Assembly (NCBI GenBank): GCA_910583875.1
Contig: CAJTXT010000005.1
Span: forward strand, 62,001-126,000
DNA: 64,000 nucleotides
Direction: 5' to 3'
DNA from: an uncultured Vampirovibrio sp.
GTDB taxonomy: Bacteria > Cyanobacteriota > Vampirovibrionia > Gastranaerophilales > Gastranaerophilaceae
Below the pieces are notes generated by a model. The model searched no databases. It had not been told where the DNA came from and saw only the letters and a list, made by a program, of their open reading frames with translations. Both the position numbers and the translations under genes were made by a program. Position 1 is the stretch's first letter, and each line of letters opens with the position of its first letter. This document shows positions 45,019-54,381 of the stretch, piece after piece.

Positions 45019-46011
45019 CTAAAGTATTTTTTTACATTTTTCCAAGATTTTAGGAAGAAGTGAATTCCACGCTGCTTCTTTTGGATGTAAATTATCTTGC
45101 ATTAAATATTTTTCGGAATTTAAGTCTTCTTGCGTTAAATCATCGGTGCTTATTACCGTAAAATTATTCTTTTCAAGCTTTTCTTTTAAAATATCCTCAA
45201 AGTCTATCTTATTATTATCATATAATATGACAATAAAATTAATTTTTTTATTCCATCTTTTTTCTAAACAATTCCGTGTTTCAACTAAATATTTAACAGC
45301 TAAATCAGTCAATTTATCAGCATTCTTTGGATTTTTTATATAACTATCAACATATTTGCAATTTATAGCTCTTACAATATATGATGATTTAATTAAATTA
45401 AGAAATATATTATTATAATTATCCTTTACTAATTTATTATTTTTAATTTTATATCTTAAATAGAAATTCCCGCCGATTACATCAAAATCACTAAAAATCG
45501 ACATTCTTAGATAATGGTCATTTATCATTACATAAAAAATGGTATCTGATATTGGAACATCTTTATAAAAACTTGAATTTTCTTCTGAAACCTGATAATA
45601 CATATGCTGTAAACTAGCTCCTGGTATGGCTCTGTTATATACTGGTCTTTTTAATTTATGAGCTAATTTATAACTAAAATTTTGATTGTAATTCAGATAT
45701 TGACCATGAGCAAAAGAATCACCAAAAATTATTATAGGTTTCCCTTTTTTATATTCTAATCCATCAGGCTTTCTACCATTAATTATATTGTCTTTACCGT
45801 TAAAATACCCATCCAAATTTATAAATGTTATATGAGGATTTTTTAAGTAATACCTATATGGAGGGATAAATGTAGATAACGGATGCTCTTCCAAATATTT
45901 TTTAGGGTTTAATGCAATTCTATAAGTTAAATAATCCGTAATAAAAAATAAACATATTAATAAAATTATATTAAAACTAACTAATAATATTATTTTTAAA
46001 CTTTTGTTCAT
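45019..46011 (-). CDS. Membrane-anchored SGNH/GDSL hydrolase-like protein
   Basis: This 330-residue protein has an N-terminal membrane helix (about 7-28) and an outer SGNH domain. Block I is IIIFGDSFAHG with Ser99 as likely nucleophile. Block II is YNRAIPGASLQHM. Block III appears as MINDHYLRM, and the final Asp-His is DNLHP near residue 313. Such enzymes add or remove acyl groups on cell-surface glycans or lipids. It ends a minus-strand cluster with a CdsA-like and a radical SAM gene, close to a glycosyltransferase. Confidence 0.72.
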   Translation of the reverse strand: MNKSLKIILLVSFNIILLICLFFITDYLTYRIALNPKKYLEEHPLSTFIPPYRYYLKNPHITFINLDGYFNGKDNIINGRKPDGLEYKKGKPIIIFGDSFAHGQYLNYNQNFSYKLAHKLKRPVYNRAIPGASLQHMYYQVSEENSSFYKDVPISDTIFYVMINDHYLRMSIFSDFDVIGGNFYLRYKIKNNKLVKDNYNNIFLNLIKSSYIVRAINCKYVDSYIKNPKNADKLTDLAVKYLVETRNCLEKRWNKKINFIVILYDNNKIDFEDILKEKLEKNNFTVISTDDLTQEDLNSEKYLMQDNLHPKEAAWNSLLPKILEKCKKIL

Positions 46012-46023
46012 AAATCCTCATAT

Positions 46024-46821
46024 TCACATATTAGCTAATATTATTAAACAATAATATGCTGCAGGAGCTGAAAAAATAAATGCATCAACTCTATCTAAAA
46101 TACCGCCATATTCAAAGAAAAAAGAACCGCTATGTTTTATACCTAAATCTCTTTTTATTAAGGATATTGATAAATCACCAATTTGTGAAAATATAGAGAT
46201 TGTTACACCTAATATAATTGTTTTTATAAATGCTAATTCTAAAAAATACATAAGTGGTAAACAAGCAATGCAACTAAATATTATGTTCGATATAGAACCT
46301 GCAACAGTTTTATTAGGACTTATTTGCGGGCATAAAAGTTTATTTTTAAATAATGGTCCAATTCTTGATGCACTATAATCACCTAACAGAACAGCACTAA
46401 AATATATGATTATAAACGAAAATTTATAAACAGAAAAAAAATAAAAAAGCTTAACTATATATAAAGTACAAAATATAAATAAAAATCCCATTATAGTTGC
46501 AAAAGTAGTAACTATATATGGCTTTTTATTTTTAATGATTGTTATAAAGAAAGATAGCATAATACCTATAACTGTTAACGGAGTAACATATTCGTTATAA
46601 CTATATATATACAGATAAGAACATACTATACCAATAAATTCCGGAAGAATTTTATGAATATGAATATCTTTTACTCTAAACATACTCCTATATTCTTTTA
46701 AAGCAAAAATAATGAAGAAAATAGAAACAAGAAATAATGCAAGTTTAGATATTGCAATAGATAAGAGTATTCCAAATAAAATAATAAAGCCTGTTATATA
46801 GTGTAATCTTTTTTGTTTCAT
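46024..46821 (-). CDS. CdsA-like phosphatidate cytidylyltransferase homologue with altered active site
   Basis: The ATG at 46821 (AAGAGA upstream) gives 265 residues with seven or eight membrane helices. The CdsA signature region is recognisable as SLIKRDLGIKHSG followed by YGGILDRVD. In normal CdsA the first block reads KDSG and the second HGG; here the Asp is His and the His is Tyr. PNKTVAGS and the final Asp are kept. CdsA makes CDP-diacylglycerol from CTP and phosphatidate. The changes suggest another substrate or reduced activity. It is 12 nt from the SGNH gene. Confidence 0.75.
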   Translation of the reverse strand: MKQKRLHYITGFIILFGILLSIAISKLALFLVSIFFIIFALKEYRSMFRVKDIHIHKILPEFIGIVCSYLYIYSYNEYVTPLTVIGIMLSFFITIIKNKKPYIVTTFATIMGFLFIFCTLYIVKLFYFFSVYKFSFIIIYFSAVLLGDYSASRIGPLFKNKLLCPQISPNKTVAGSISNIIFSCIACLPLMYFLELAFIKTIILGVTISIFSQIGDLSISLIKRDLGIKHSGSFFFEYGGILDRVDAFIFSAPAAYYCLIILANM

Positions 46822-46879
46822 AAAAATCTCTTTTACCCAAAATATAATAACAAAATGCAAAAAAAAAGGCTATTAAATC

Positions 46880-47986
46880 CTAGATATTTTTCAAGGGAAA
46901 AGCATCACAACATAATTGACAAGCATTAAAAATTTTATTTTTCTTCAAATTTTGTCTAAATTTTTTATATTGTTCACTATTTAAAGCTTTTTGAATATTT
47001 TTACCTCTAATATTTCCAAGTTTTACAGATAAGCAAGGATATAAATCCCCTTCCGGAGTAATAAATACACTTGAAAATGGTATATTACAAGGCTTATAGA
47101 TTTCTTTTACATTTTTATTTCCAAGACTAAAAAATTTTATAATTCTTTCTAAATCATTTGTTTCACTAAATTTAGGCGCCCATCTCAATTTTGTTTTTGA
47201 TTTTTTTGAAAGACTTTCAAGTTCTTTATAAATTTCTGTAAAATGTTCTTTGTTAAAATACATTTCCAGCGGATATTCTGTTTTATAAAATTCTTCATCA
47301 AAAGAAGTTTTAAGAACTGAATTTTGTCTTAAAAAATTATTTCTTTTAAATGATAATGAATAAAATTCTGCGTTTAACTCGTTTGCTTGTTTATATATTT
47401 TTGGCAAATCATCAAGATTATCTTCTAAAATAACACTTTTTATATCCAAAATCGGTCGTTTTTTATTTTCTTTTTCTTTGAGTTCTTTTAATAATTCTAA
47501 ATTTTTTATAATATTTTCAAATAATCCGTCTTTATTTCTTATTTTATTGTGGTTATTCCCATATCCATCTATAGAAACCGATAGTAACAACATATTATAC
47601 TTAATAAAAGTATTTATTTTTTCCTCATCCAATAAAAGACCATTTGTTATAATGCTAACCTTACCAAAAGTCTGTTTGCAAGCCTTCTCAAGTATTTCAA
47701 AGAAATCATGTCTTATCATAACTTCACCTGCAACAATAGAAATAAAAGAATAAAAAGGAATTTGACTTATAATATCAAACCATTCCTTTGTTGTAAGTTC
47801 ATCTTTCTTTCTGTCTTCATTTATAAAACAAAAACTGCAATTTAAATTACATCTATATGTTAATTCCAAGAAATATCTTATTGGAGGAAACATATAATTT
47901 ACAAAATTATATTCAGAAAGAAATGAATATCCTTTTCTTACATTATCAAATAGTATTGAATCATTCATCTTTTTTAAATTTCCCAT
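46880..47986 (-). CDS. Radical SAM protein with SPASM-type C-terminus
   Basis: This 368-residue enzyme carries the radical SAM cluster motif C-x3-C-x2-C at Cys46, Cys50 and Cys53 (YRCNLNCSFC). The barrel follows, with VAGEVMIR, VSIITNGLLL and LLLSVSIDGYG. The C-terminal region has PEGDLYPCLSVKLGNI and a later CQLCCDAF, typical of SPASM domains that bind extra Fe-S clusters. Family members modify peptides or sugars. No precursor peptide is visible nearby; the neighbours suggest envelope glycan or lipid work. The start could also be the ATG at 47968. Confidence 0.85.
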   Translation of the reverse strand: MGNLKKMNDSILFDNVRKGYSFLSEYNFVNYMFPPIRYFLELTYRCNLNCSFCFINEDRKKDELTTKEWFDIISQIPFYSFISIVAGEVMIRHDFFEILEKACKQTFGKVSIITNGLLLDEEKINTFIKYNMLLLSVSIDGYGNNHNKIRNKDGLFENIIKNLELLKELKEKENKKRPILDIKSVILEDNLDDLPKIYKQANELNAEFYSLSFKRNNFLRQNSVLKTSFDEEFYKTEYPLEMYFNKEHFTEIYKELESLSKKSKTKLRWAPKFSETNDLERIIKFFSLGNKNVKEIYKPCNIPFSSVFITPEGDLYPCLSVKLGNIRGKNIQKALNSEQYKKFRQNLKKNKIFNACQLCCDAFPLKNI

Positions 47987-48028
47987 ACTTTTATATTATA
48001 ATTATAATTGGAAAGATTTAACAATACG

Positions 48029-49615
48029 ATGAATTTTTTTAAAGTAATTAGAACAAAATCCTACATAATATTTGTGTCATTAATTTTTATATTTGGAATA
48101 ATTTTAAGAGTGCTTCTTCTTAATGCAAATGCATATAATATTGTTGTAGATGAATGTCATAGTCTTTTTCATATTGATAGTTTTACATATAAGGATTTAT
48201 TCTTTAAATTTATGGAAGGAGCAAATTTCCTTCCGGGATATCATTTTTTGTTAAAAATAATTCATTCATTATTTGGTTATAATTTTCTATTACTAAAAGT
48301 TCCCAGTCTATTATTAGGAATATTTTCTATTTTTATTTTTTATAGAGTAATTAAACAAAGTTTTAATAATAGTTTTATAGTAATATCAGCATTATTTATT
48401 TTTGCAACAAATTATAATCTTATATACTATTCTACGCAAATTAAACCTTATATTTTTGATGTATGCATTGTCCTGATAATATTAAATTCAGCTTTTTATA
48501 TATGTAAACATTACCAAGAAGAAAAAATACCAATAGCAGCACTAACAAAATATATAATATTCAGCATATTATTTTGTTTTACTTCATTAACTTCTATTGT
48601 AATTTTAGAACTTTACTGGGTAATATTTTTTATTATTTGGTATTTCAAAAAATCAGAAAATATTTTTAATGCATTAATTTTTCAGCTTTTTATATCTATA
48701 TTTATAATTTTTGAATATTTCTCATATATAATTCAAATTCATTCCGGTACCAGCTTAAAAGACCAATGGTTAAATAATGGTTTTTATTTTAACCCATCAT
48801 CATTAGATGCTATAAATTCACTTATTCATTTTTCTCATTTTAATTTTTACTGGTTTGATAAAGATTTAACATATCACTTACCCTCATTTGTTATAATTCT
48901 ATATATTGTATTGTTTTTCTTAGGAGTTATTTCTTTTTTAATTCCTATATTGAAAAAAGAACATGATATAAAAGGGTTATTTATAATTACTCCCTTTTTA
49001 TTATTCATTACTTTATCATTCTTATATATCTATCCTTTTTGCAATAGATTAATAATTTTTCTAATACCATTTTTTATTATTATTGAATTAAAAGTCTTTG
49101 ATATAAAAAACAATAAAATATTGAAATATTGTGCATCTTTCATATTATTATTTATTATTTTTATATATTGTCGTTATGTTAATGAATTATATCAAATAAG
49201 AGGAAACATAGAAAATTCAAAAATATCTGAAAACACATATTCACTTATAAAAGAATTAGAAAATGAAAATAATGATAAAGTAATTATTTCATCTGAAGAT
49301 ATTTGTACAGTTTGTCTTAATACAAAGTCAATTATGTATGTAGATATTAACAAATCTATAATTAATAAGAATACACAACAGCTATTTATTTCTAATCCAA
49401 AACAAATAAACGATTTCAATAATAAAAATATGGCTTCTTTATCAGATATTATTCAAAAAAAACAAACTATCATATATACTTTTAAATTAGTAAATGAAAA
49501 AAATAATGAATCAGAAATAATATCTGAGGCAATTAAGAATTTAGGATATAAACAAATATCTGAAAATTATCTTTCATTTACTGACTCTAAAATTTTTAAA
49601 CGAATTGATAATTAA
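48029..49615 (+). CDS. Membrane glycosyltransferase, GT39/ArnT-like
   Basis: The ATG at 48029 gives 528 residues; a TTG at 48008 is possible. There are about ten to eleven membrane helices. The first external loop has YNIVVDECHSLFHI, matching the acidic pair in the catalytic loop of GT-C enzymes, and GANFLPGYHFLLKIIHSLFG follows. The C-terminal 120 residues are soluble. Such enzymes use polyprenyl-phosphate sugars outside the inner membrane to modify lipids, proteins or glycans. It is divergent from the radical SAM gene, with 42 nt between starts. Confidence 0.72.
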   Translation: MNFFKVIRTKSYIIFVSLIFIFGIILRVLLLNANAYNIVVDECHSLFHIDSFTYKDLFFKFMEGANFLPGYHFLLKIIHSLFGYNFLLLKVPSLLLGIFSIFIFYRVIKQSFNNSFIVISALFIFATNYNLIYYSTQIKPYIFDVCIVLIILNSAFYICKHYQEEKIPIAALTKYIIFSILFCFTSLTSIVILELYWVIFFIIWYFKKSENIFNALIFQLFISIFIIFEYFSYIIQIHSGTSLKDQWLNNGFYFNPSSLDAINSLIHFSHFNFYWFDKDLTYHLPSFVIILYIVLFFLGVISFLIPILKKEHDIKGLFIITPFLLFITLSFLYIYPFCNRLIIFLIPFFIIIELKVFDIKNNKILKYCASFILLFIIFIYCRYVNELYQIRGNIENSKISENTYSLIKELENENNDKVIISSEDICTVCLNTKSIMYVDINKSIINKNTQQLFISNPKQINDFNNKNMASLSDIIQKKQTIIYTFKLVNEKNNESEIISEAIKNLGYKQISENYLSFTDSKIFKRIDN

Positions 49616-49682
49616 AATTCTTATGTTATTATATAATTATTATATAAATTATAGCTAACATTAATAACAAAAGAGGATTTTT

Positions 49683-50723
49683 ATGAGAATTTCGAATGTG
49701 AGTATGCAATTTTTTAACCATTCAAAACGTAATGTGTTAAAAAATCAAACTATGTATTCCGCATCACACAAAGGTGCGGATTTTTTATGTTTTGGGAAGA
49801 ATATTGAATTAGCGAAGAAAGTTAGTATTATCCCGTCATCCAAACCAACCGATTTAGAAAGAAATATTCAAAAAATAGCTGATATAGATACATCCGAAAC
49901 AGATATAAAAAAATTTAAAAATGGCGAAACATATGTAAATATAAAAGATAATGTTCGAGGGAAAGATGTATATTTAATGCCAGCATCAAACGAAAATGTT
50001 AATGATAATTTAATTGAAACATATTTAAAAGCTGATGCAGCAAAAAGAGCAGGTGCATCCAAAGTTATTGCCGTAATGCCAAATTTTGATTATGCAAGAC
50101 AAGAAAAAAGAATGGAACAAGGCGAACCAATTGCAGCAAGATTAAACATGGATTTATTAAAAACATCAGGAGTTGATGAAATAATAACAACTGATTTACA
50201 TACACCTGCAATTGAGGGTTTTGCCCCAAACAGCATGAGTGTTACACATCTTGAATCAATAGAACTAATGAAAGATTATTTCAAATCACAGGGAATAGAA
50301 AATCTTATGGTAGTAAGTCCTGATTTAGGCGGGACAAAGAGAGCCGACAAATTAGCAAAAGCACTCGGCTGTGATAAAGCAATTGTTTATAAACATAGAC
50401 AAGCGCATAATCAAGCAACCGCAGAAACATTAATCGGTGATGTACAAGGAAAAAATTGTATTTTATACGATGATATTATAGATACAGCAGGAACAATAAC
50501 AGAAGCTGCAAAACTTTTAAAGCAAAAGGGAGCAAATGATATTTATGTATGTGCAACTCATGGTTTATTTAACGGAAATGCAATGCAAAAATTATCGGAA
50601 GCACCAATAAAAGAAGTAATTGTTTCTAACACTACACCTAAAAAAGCAGATTCTATTGATAAAATAAAACAAGTTGATATTGCACCTCAAGTAGTCGGTG
50701 CAATGTTAAATATATCTGTGTAA
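49683..50723 (+). CDS. Ribose-phosphate pyrophosphokinase-like protein with N-terminal extension
   Basis: This 346-residue protein has the PRPP synthetase fold in full order: FGKNIELAKKV, NGETYVNIKDNVRGKDVYL, PNFDYARQEKRMEQGEPIAA (ATP site), DLHTPAIEGF, VSPDLGG and YDDIIDTAGTI (PRPP loop). Compared with standard Prs it has about 30 extra residues at the start (MRISNVSMQFFNHSKRNVLK), a different N-terminal strand region and KHR where the catalytic KRR is usual. It may be a paralogue with another role; a standard prs is not in the window. AGAGGA precedes the ATG. Confidence 0.8.
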   Translation: MRISNVSMQFFNHSKRNVLKNQTMYSASHKGADFLCFGKNIELAKKVSIIPSSKPTDLERNIQKIADIDTSETDIKKFKNGETYVNIKDNVRGKDVYLMPASNENVNDNLIETYLKADAAKRAGASKVIAVMPNFDYARQEKRMEQGEPIAARLNMDLLKTSGVDEIITTDLHTPAIEGFAPNSMSVTHLESIELMKDYFKSQGIENLMVVSPDLGGTKRADKLAKALGCDKAIVYKHRQAHNQATAETLIGDVQGKNCILYDDIIDTAGTITEAAKLLKQKGANDIYVCATHGLFNGNAMQKLSEAPIKEVIVSNTTPKKADSIDKIKQVDIAPQVVGAMLNISV

Positions 50724-51083
50724 ATAAATTTACTAATCTTTCTTTTAATTCTAAACTGGTTAGATGCTGAAACAAGTTCAGCATGACGTATTGAGAAAAT
50801 AAAGTGATAAATAATTATAAACAACATATCAACTATATACTGTCACCCTGAACTTTTTGACTACTTTTTCCGAAATCTATGATTTCGAGAAAAATGTCTG
50901 GTTTTCCACAGGGTCTTGCCAACTTAACATAACTAATCATTGACTTAATTCTAAATCACCTAGATGCTGTGGGAAACCAGACATTTTTCAAAAATTTTTA
51001 ATCTTAAGAATTAACCTTACAAACTGTCTTTATATATTCAAAGTAGTGTATAATTTTTTATAGAAGATACTGAGGAAAATATA
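50724..51083. repeat. MITE-like repeat, copy 5 (degenerate)
   Basis: This 360-nt gene-free stretch holds an ATGCTGAAACAAGTTCAGCA palindrome, a CCCTG unit opened by the nested module (ending AAATGTCTGGTTTTCC) and a second partial module. In the module's inner stem AAATC..GATTT keeps pairing although flanking bases have changed. Terminal repeats are not clear. Confidence 0.6.
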
Positions 51084-53696
51084 ATGAGAAAAATTTTTTT
51101 AGCAATCACGATAATTTTTATAGGTTTAGTTTCTTATGGTGCTGATTATTCAAGTTTTAAACTTGATAACGGGCAAAATGTAATTATAAAAGAAGTTCAC
51201 GACAACCCTATTGTTATTATTGATACCTGGATTAAAACAGGTTCAATAAATGAAAGTGATGAGAATAACGGCGTTGCACATTTTTTAGAGCATTTATTTT
51301 TCAAAGGTACATCAAAACATCCCGCTAAAGAATTTGACCAAATTTTAGAAGCAAAAGGTGCTGTAACAAATGCTGCAACAAGTAAAGATTTTACTCATTA
51401 TTATATTTTAATTCCCTCTCAATATTTTGAATTAGCATTAGATTTACACTCAGATATGCTATTAAATCCTTTAATTCCAAGAAAAGAACTTGAAAAAGAA
51501 AGAAAAGTTGTAATTGAAGAAATTGCAAAAAATAATGATAAGCCAACTACTGTTCTTTACAGAAATTTAGTTCAGGGTTTTTATAAAACGCATCCATATA
51601 AACGTGATGTTATCGGAACTAAAGAAGTAATAGAAACTATCTCTAGAGAACAAATCCTTGATTTCTATAACACTTGGTATACACCTAATAATATGACTAC
51701 TGTAATTATTGGTGATATTAACACACAAAATGCTTTAGATTTAGTTAAAAATAAATTCAACAAGCCTATTGAACAAAATGCAAAAAAACAATTTTCTGTT
51801 TATAAGCTGGATAAAAAACCTGTCTCACAAATTGAAGTAAAAAAAGACATGAATATTGAAACAGGTTATATTCTTATAGGGTTTAAAGGTTGTCATCCTA
51901 TGAGCAATAAGGATTCATACGCATTGGATGTTTTAGCAACAATATTAGGCGAGGGGAAATCTTCAAGACTTTATAAAAACATAAAAGAACAAAAACAGCT
52001 TGTTCATTCAATTTCAGCTTCTCATTCTTCTATGAGAGATGACTCCATATTTTACATTTCTGCAAACTACTTAACAGAAGATATTGAACGTTTAAAATCA
52101 AATATATTTAGTGAAGTAGAAAAACTCTATAAAAACGAAATTACACCCGAGGAAATTCAAAAAGCAAAAAATATTATTGAACGTGATACCTTCTACTCTA
52201 GAGAATCAGTATCTAATATATCTTCAGCAATAGGTTATACTGTTACTTTAACAAATGATACTTCTTATTATAAAAATTATTTGGATAATATAAACAAAGT
52301 TACACAAGAAGACTTAAAAAGAGTTGCAAAAGAGTATTTAAATAAAGATTCAGCTGTTATTTCAATAATTCTTCCTTCAAAAGAAAATAAGCCTAAAATT
52401 GAAAAACAACAAGAAAAAAACTACAATGCAAAAGTAATAAGCAAAAACAAAGAAACTATAAAATACCAACTTGAAAATGGTGCAACATTAATCATTACCC
52501 AAAATACAGCAAATGATATTATAGCAATGGAGATAGCATCAAGAGGCGGTAATAATCTTGAAAAAATTGCAGGAATTGCTTCTGTAACAGCAGATACACT
52601 TTTAAAAGGGACTCATAAATATAAAAATCAAGAATTAGCATTATTATTAGAAGAAAACGGTATAATAATTGCCCCATCTGCTCGCGGCGATTCCTTTGGA
52701 ATTTCTTCTAAATTTACAAAAAACGAAAAAAATTTGGCACTTGATATTTTAGAAGAAGTTATGACAAAAGCCTCTTTAGATGCCTTTGACATTGAACGAG
52801 TAAAAGCCGATAAGATGTATTCTATAAAAAATAAAAACAATACACCTGATGCTTTAGCCTTTGATGAATTTAAAACAGCCTTATGGCAAGGAACTCCTTA
52901 CGGTAATACAGGTAAGATACTTCAAAATACATTGCCGTCTATTCAAAGAGAAGATATTGTAAACTTCTATAATGGATTATTTCCTGCTGAAAATGTAGTA
53001 ATTACAATAAATGGAAATGTAGATAATCAAGAATATATTAATTACTTTTCAAGATTATTAAAAAATAGCAACAAGCAGCCGGTAAATCTTGCAAATTATA
53101 AGAATATTTTCAAACCGCTTCAAAAAAATAAAATTGTAAAAGTAAATAAAGATTCACAAGCTTGTTGGATTCTTATGGGTTGGTTAACAGACGGAGTAAC
53201 AAATCAAAAAGATTGGGCAACTCTTCAAGTTATTGACTCAATTCTAGGAACAGGTATGAGTTCAAGATTGTTTAACAACTTGAGAGATGAACAAGGTTTA
53301 GCATACCAAGTAGGTTCAACCTTCTCTGCAAATGTTAACAAAGGAGTTTTTGCTCTTTATATTGCTACTAATCCTAACTCTGCTTTAACTTCAAAACAAG
53401 GTATGTTAAAAGAAATTGAAAAACTAAAGAAAGAATTTGTAACTGATAAAGAATTAGCAGAAGCAAAAGATAAGCTTTTGGGCAACTTCGTACTTTCTAT
53501 GGAAACAAATATGGATAAAGCTTCTATAGTTAATTCACTTGAAATAAGCGGAAGAGATTACTGTTTTCTTGAACAATATCCACAATTAATAAATTCAGTA
53601 ACACTGCAAGATATAATAAAAACAGCAAACAAATACTTCAATCAACCTTATGTATTTACTACAGTAGGACCTGGTTCATCTATTGAAAAATTATAA
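51084..53696 (+). CDS. M16 family zinc peptidase, two-domain, exported
   Basis: This 870-residue protein has a signal peptide (MRKIFLAITIIFIGLVSYG) and two M16 halves. The first has the inverted zinc motif HxxEH, with His66, Glu69 and His70 in HFLEHLFFKG, and the downstream Glu in ERKVVIEEIAKN. The second half (from about 465, TIKYQLENGATLII) has lost the motif, as is usual. It probably degrades peptides in the periplasm, like PqqL or bacterial processing peptidases. It stands before a PilZ gene with 26-32 nt between. Confidence 0.9.
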   Translation: MRKIFLAITIIFIGLVSYGADYSSFKLDNGQNVIIKEVHDNPIVIIDTWIKTGSINESDENNGVAHFLEHLFFKGTSKHPAKEFDQILEAKGAVTNAATSKDFTHYYILIPSQYFELALDLHSDMLLNPLIPRKELEKERKVVIEEIAKNNDKPTTVLYRNLVQGFYKTHPYKRDVIGTKEVIETISREQILDFYNTWYTPNNMTTVIIGDINTQNALDLVKNKFNKPIEQNAKKQFSVYKLDKKPVSQIEVKKDMNIETGYILIGFKGCHPMSNKDSYALDVLATILGEGKSSRLYKNIKEQKQLVHSISASHSSMRDDSIFYISANYLTEDIERLKSNIFSEVEKLYKNEITPEEIQKAKNIIERDTFYSRESVSNISSAIGYTVTLTNDTSYYKNYLDNINKVTQEDLKRVAKEYLNKDSAVISIILPSKENKPKIEKQQEKNYNAKVISKNKETIKYQLENGATLIITQNTANDIIAMEIASRGGNNLEKIAGIASVTADTLLKGTHKYKNQELALLLEENGIIIAPSARGDSFGISSKFTKNEKNLALDILEEVMTKASLDAFDIERVKADKMYSIKNKNNTPDALAFDEFKTALWQGTPYGNTGKILQNTLPSIQREDIVNFYNGLFPAENVVITINGNVDNQEYINYFSRLLKNSNKQPVNLANYKNIFKPLQKNKIVKVNKDSQACWILMGWLTDGVTNQKDWATLQVIDSILGTGMSSRLFNNLRDEQGLAYQVGSTFSANVNKGVFALYIATNPNSALTSKQGMLKEIEKLKKEFVTDKELAEAKDKLLGNFVLSMETNMDKASIVNSLEISGRDYCFLEQYPQLINSVTLQDIIKTANKYFNQPYVFTTVGPGSSIEKL

Positions 53697-53728
53697 AATA
53701 TAGTCTAAAGTAATTAAGAGAGTTGAAT

Positions 53729-54310
53729 ATGCGCAATCAAATAAAAGAAAATAAAGAATTTAATATTATATCAAGAAGTATTGATAATGCAGAAAAATGC
53801 ACAGTTATTGAAAGCTGTGAAGATTGTTTCAAAGTTAAACTTAAAAACAAACAAAAATATGAGAAAGGTGAATCTGTTGAATTATTTGCAATGACAAATA
53901 AAGGGCAGTTTTATTTTGAAACAATCATTAAAGATGTTGAAGAAGATATTCTTTCGGTTTGGTTTCCTCTTTCATTTAAATACCTTCAAAGAAGAGAATT
54001 TTCCAGAATCAAGATTGAAAAAAATATTGAATTAAAAGCTAATGATAAAATTATTCCTGCAAAAATTTCAGATATAAGTGCCGGAGGACTGAAAATAATA
54101 ACAAATGAACAACTCGAACTTTGCAGCGATTATTCAATAACAGTTAATATAGAAAATAAAGAAGTTAAAGTTATATTTGAACCTATTAGAATAGAAGCAG
54201 ATATAAATTCGTTTATTTCTTCCGGACGTTTTAAGAATATTAGTAACTACGATAGAATTTCATTAGTTCAATATTGTTTTAGGAAGCAAATTGAAAGCAA
54301 TAACAAGTAA
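53729..54310 (+). CDS. PilZ-domain c-di-GMP receptor
   Basis: The ATG at 53729 gives 193 residues. The N-terminal half is a YcgR-like barrel (KVKLKNKQKYEKGESVEL). The PilZ domain begins near residue 93 with the arginine motif RREFSR and then SDISAGGLKI (D-x-S-x-x-G), the c-di-GMP-binding residues. It precedes a sensor kinase and an HD-GYP regulator on the same strand, forming a likely c-di-GMP module. No GGDEF cyclase is in the window. Confidence 0.88.
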   Translation: MRNQIKENKEFNIISRSIDNAEKCTVIESCEDCFKVKLKNKQKYEKGESVELFAMTNKGQFYFETIIKDVEEDILSVWFPLSFKYLQRREFSRIKIEKNIELKANDKIIPAKISDISAGGLKIITNEQLELCSDYSITVNIENKEVKVIFEPIRIEADINSFISSGRFKNISNYDRISLVQYCFRKQIESNNK

Positions 54311-54381
54311 AATGCTTGTAAAACACTAAAAAATATTGTTAAATATTCATATATAAATAAGGTTATCGGACGGGAAATATT

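Noticed and set aside
49683..49800. Counting the PRPP synthetase-like protein as a sixth Phe-x-Gly-tagged protein
   Set aside because: Its CFGKN aligns with the normal LFAGN start of the PRPP synthetase fold, so the Phe-Gly may simply be enzyme sequence.
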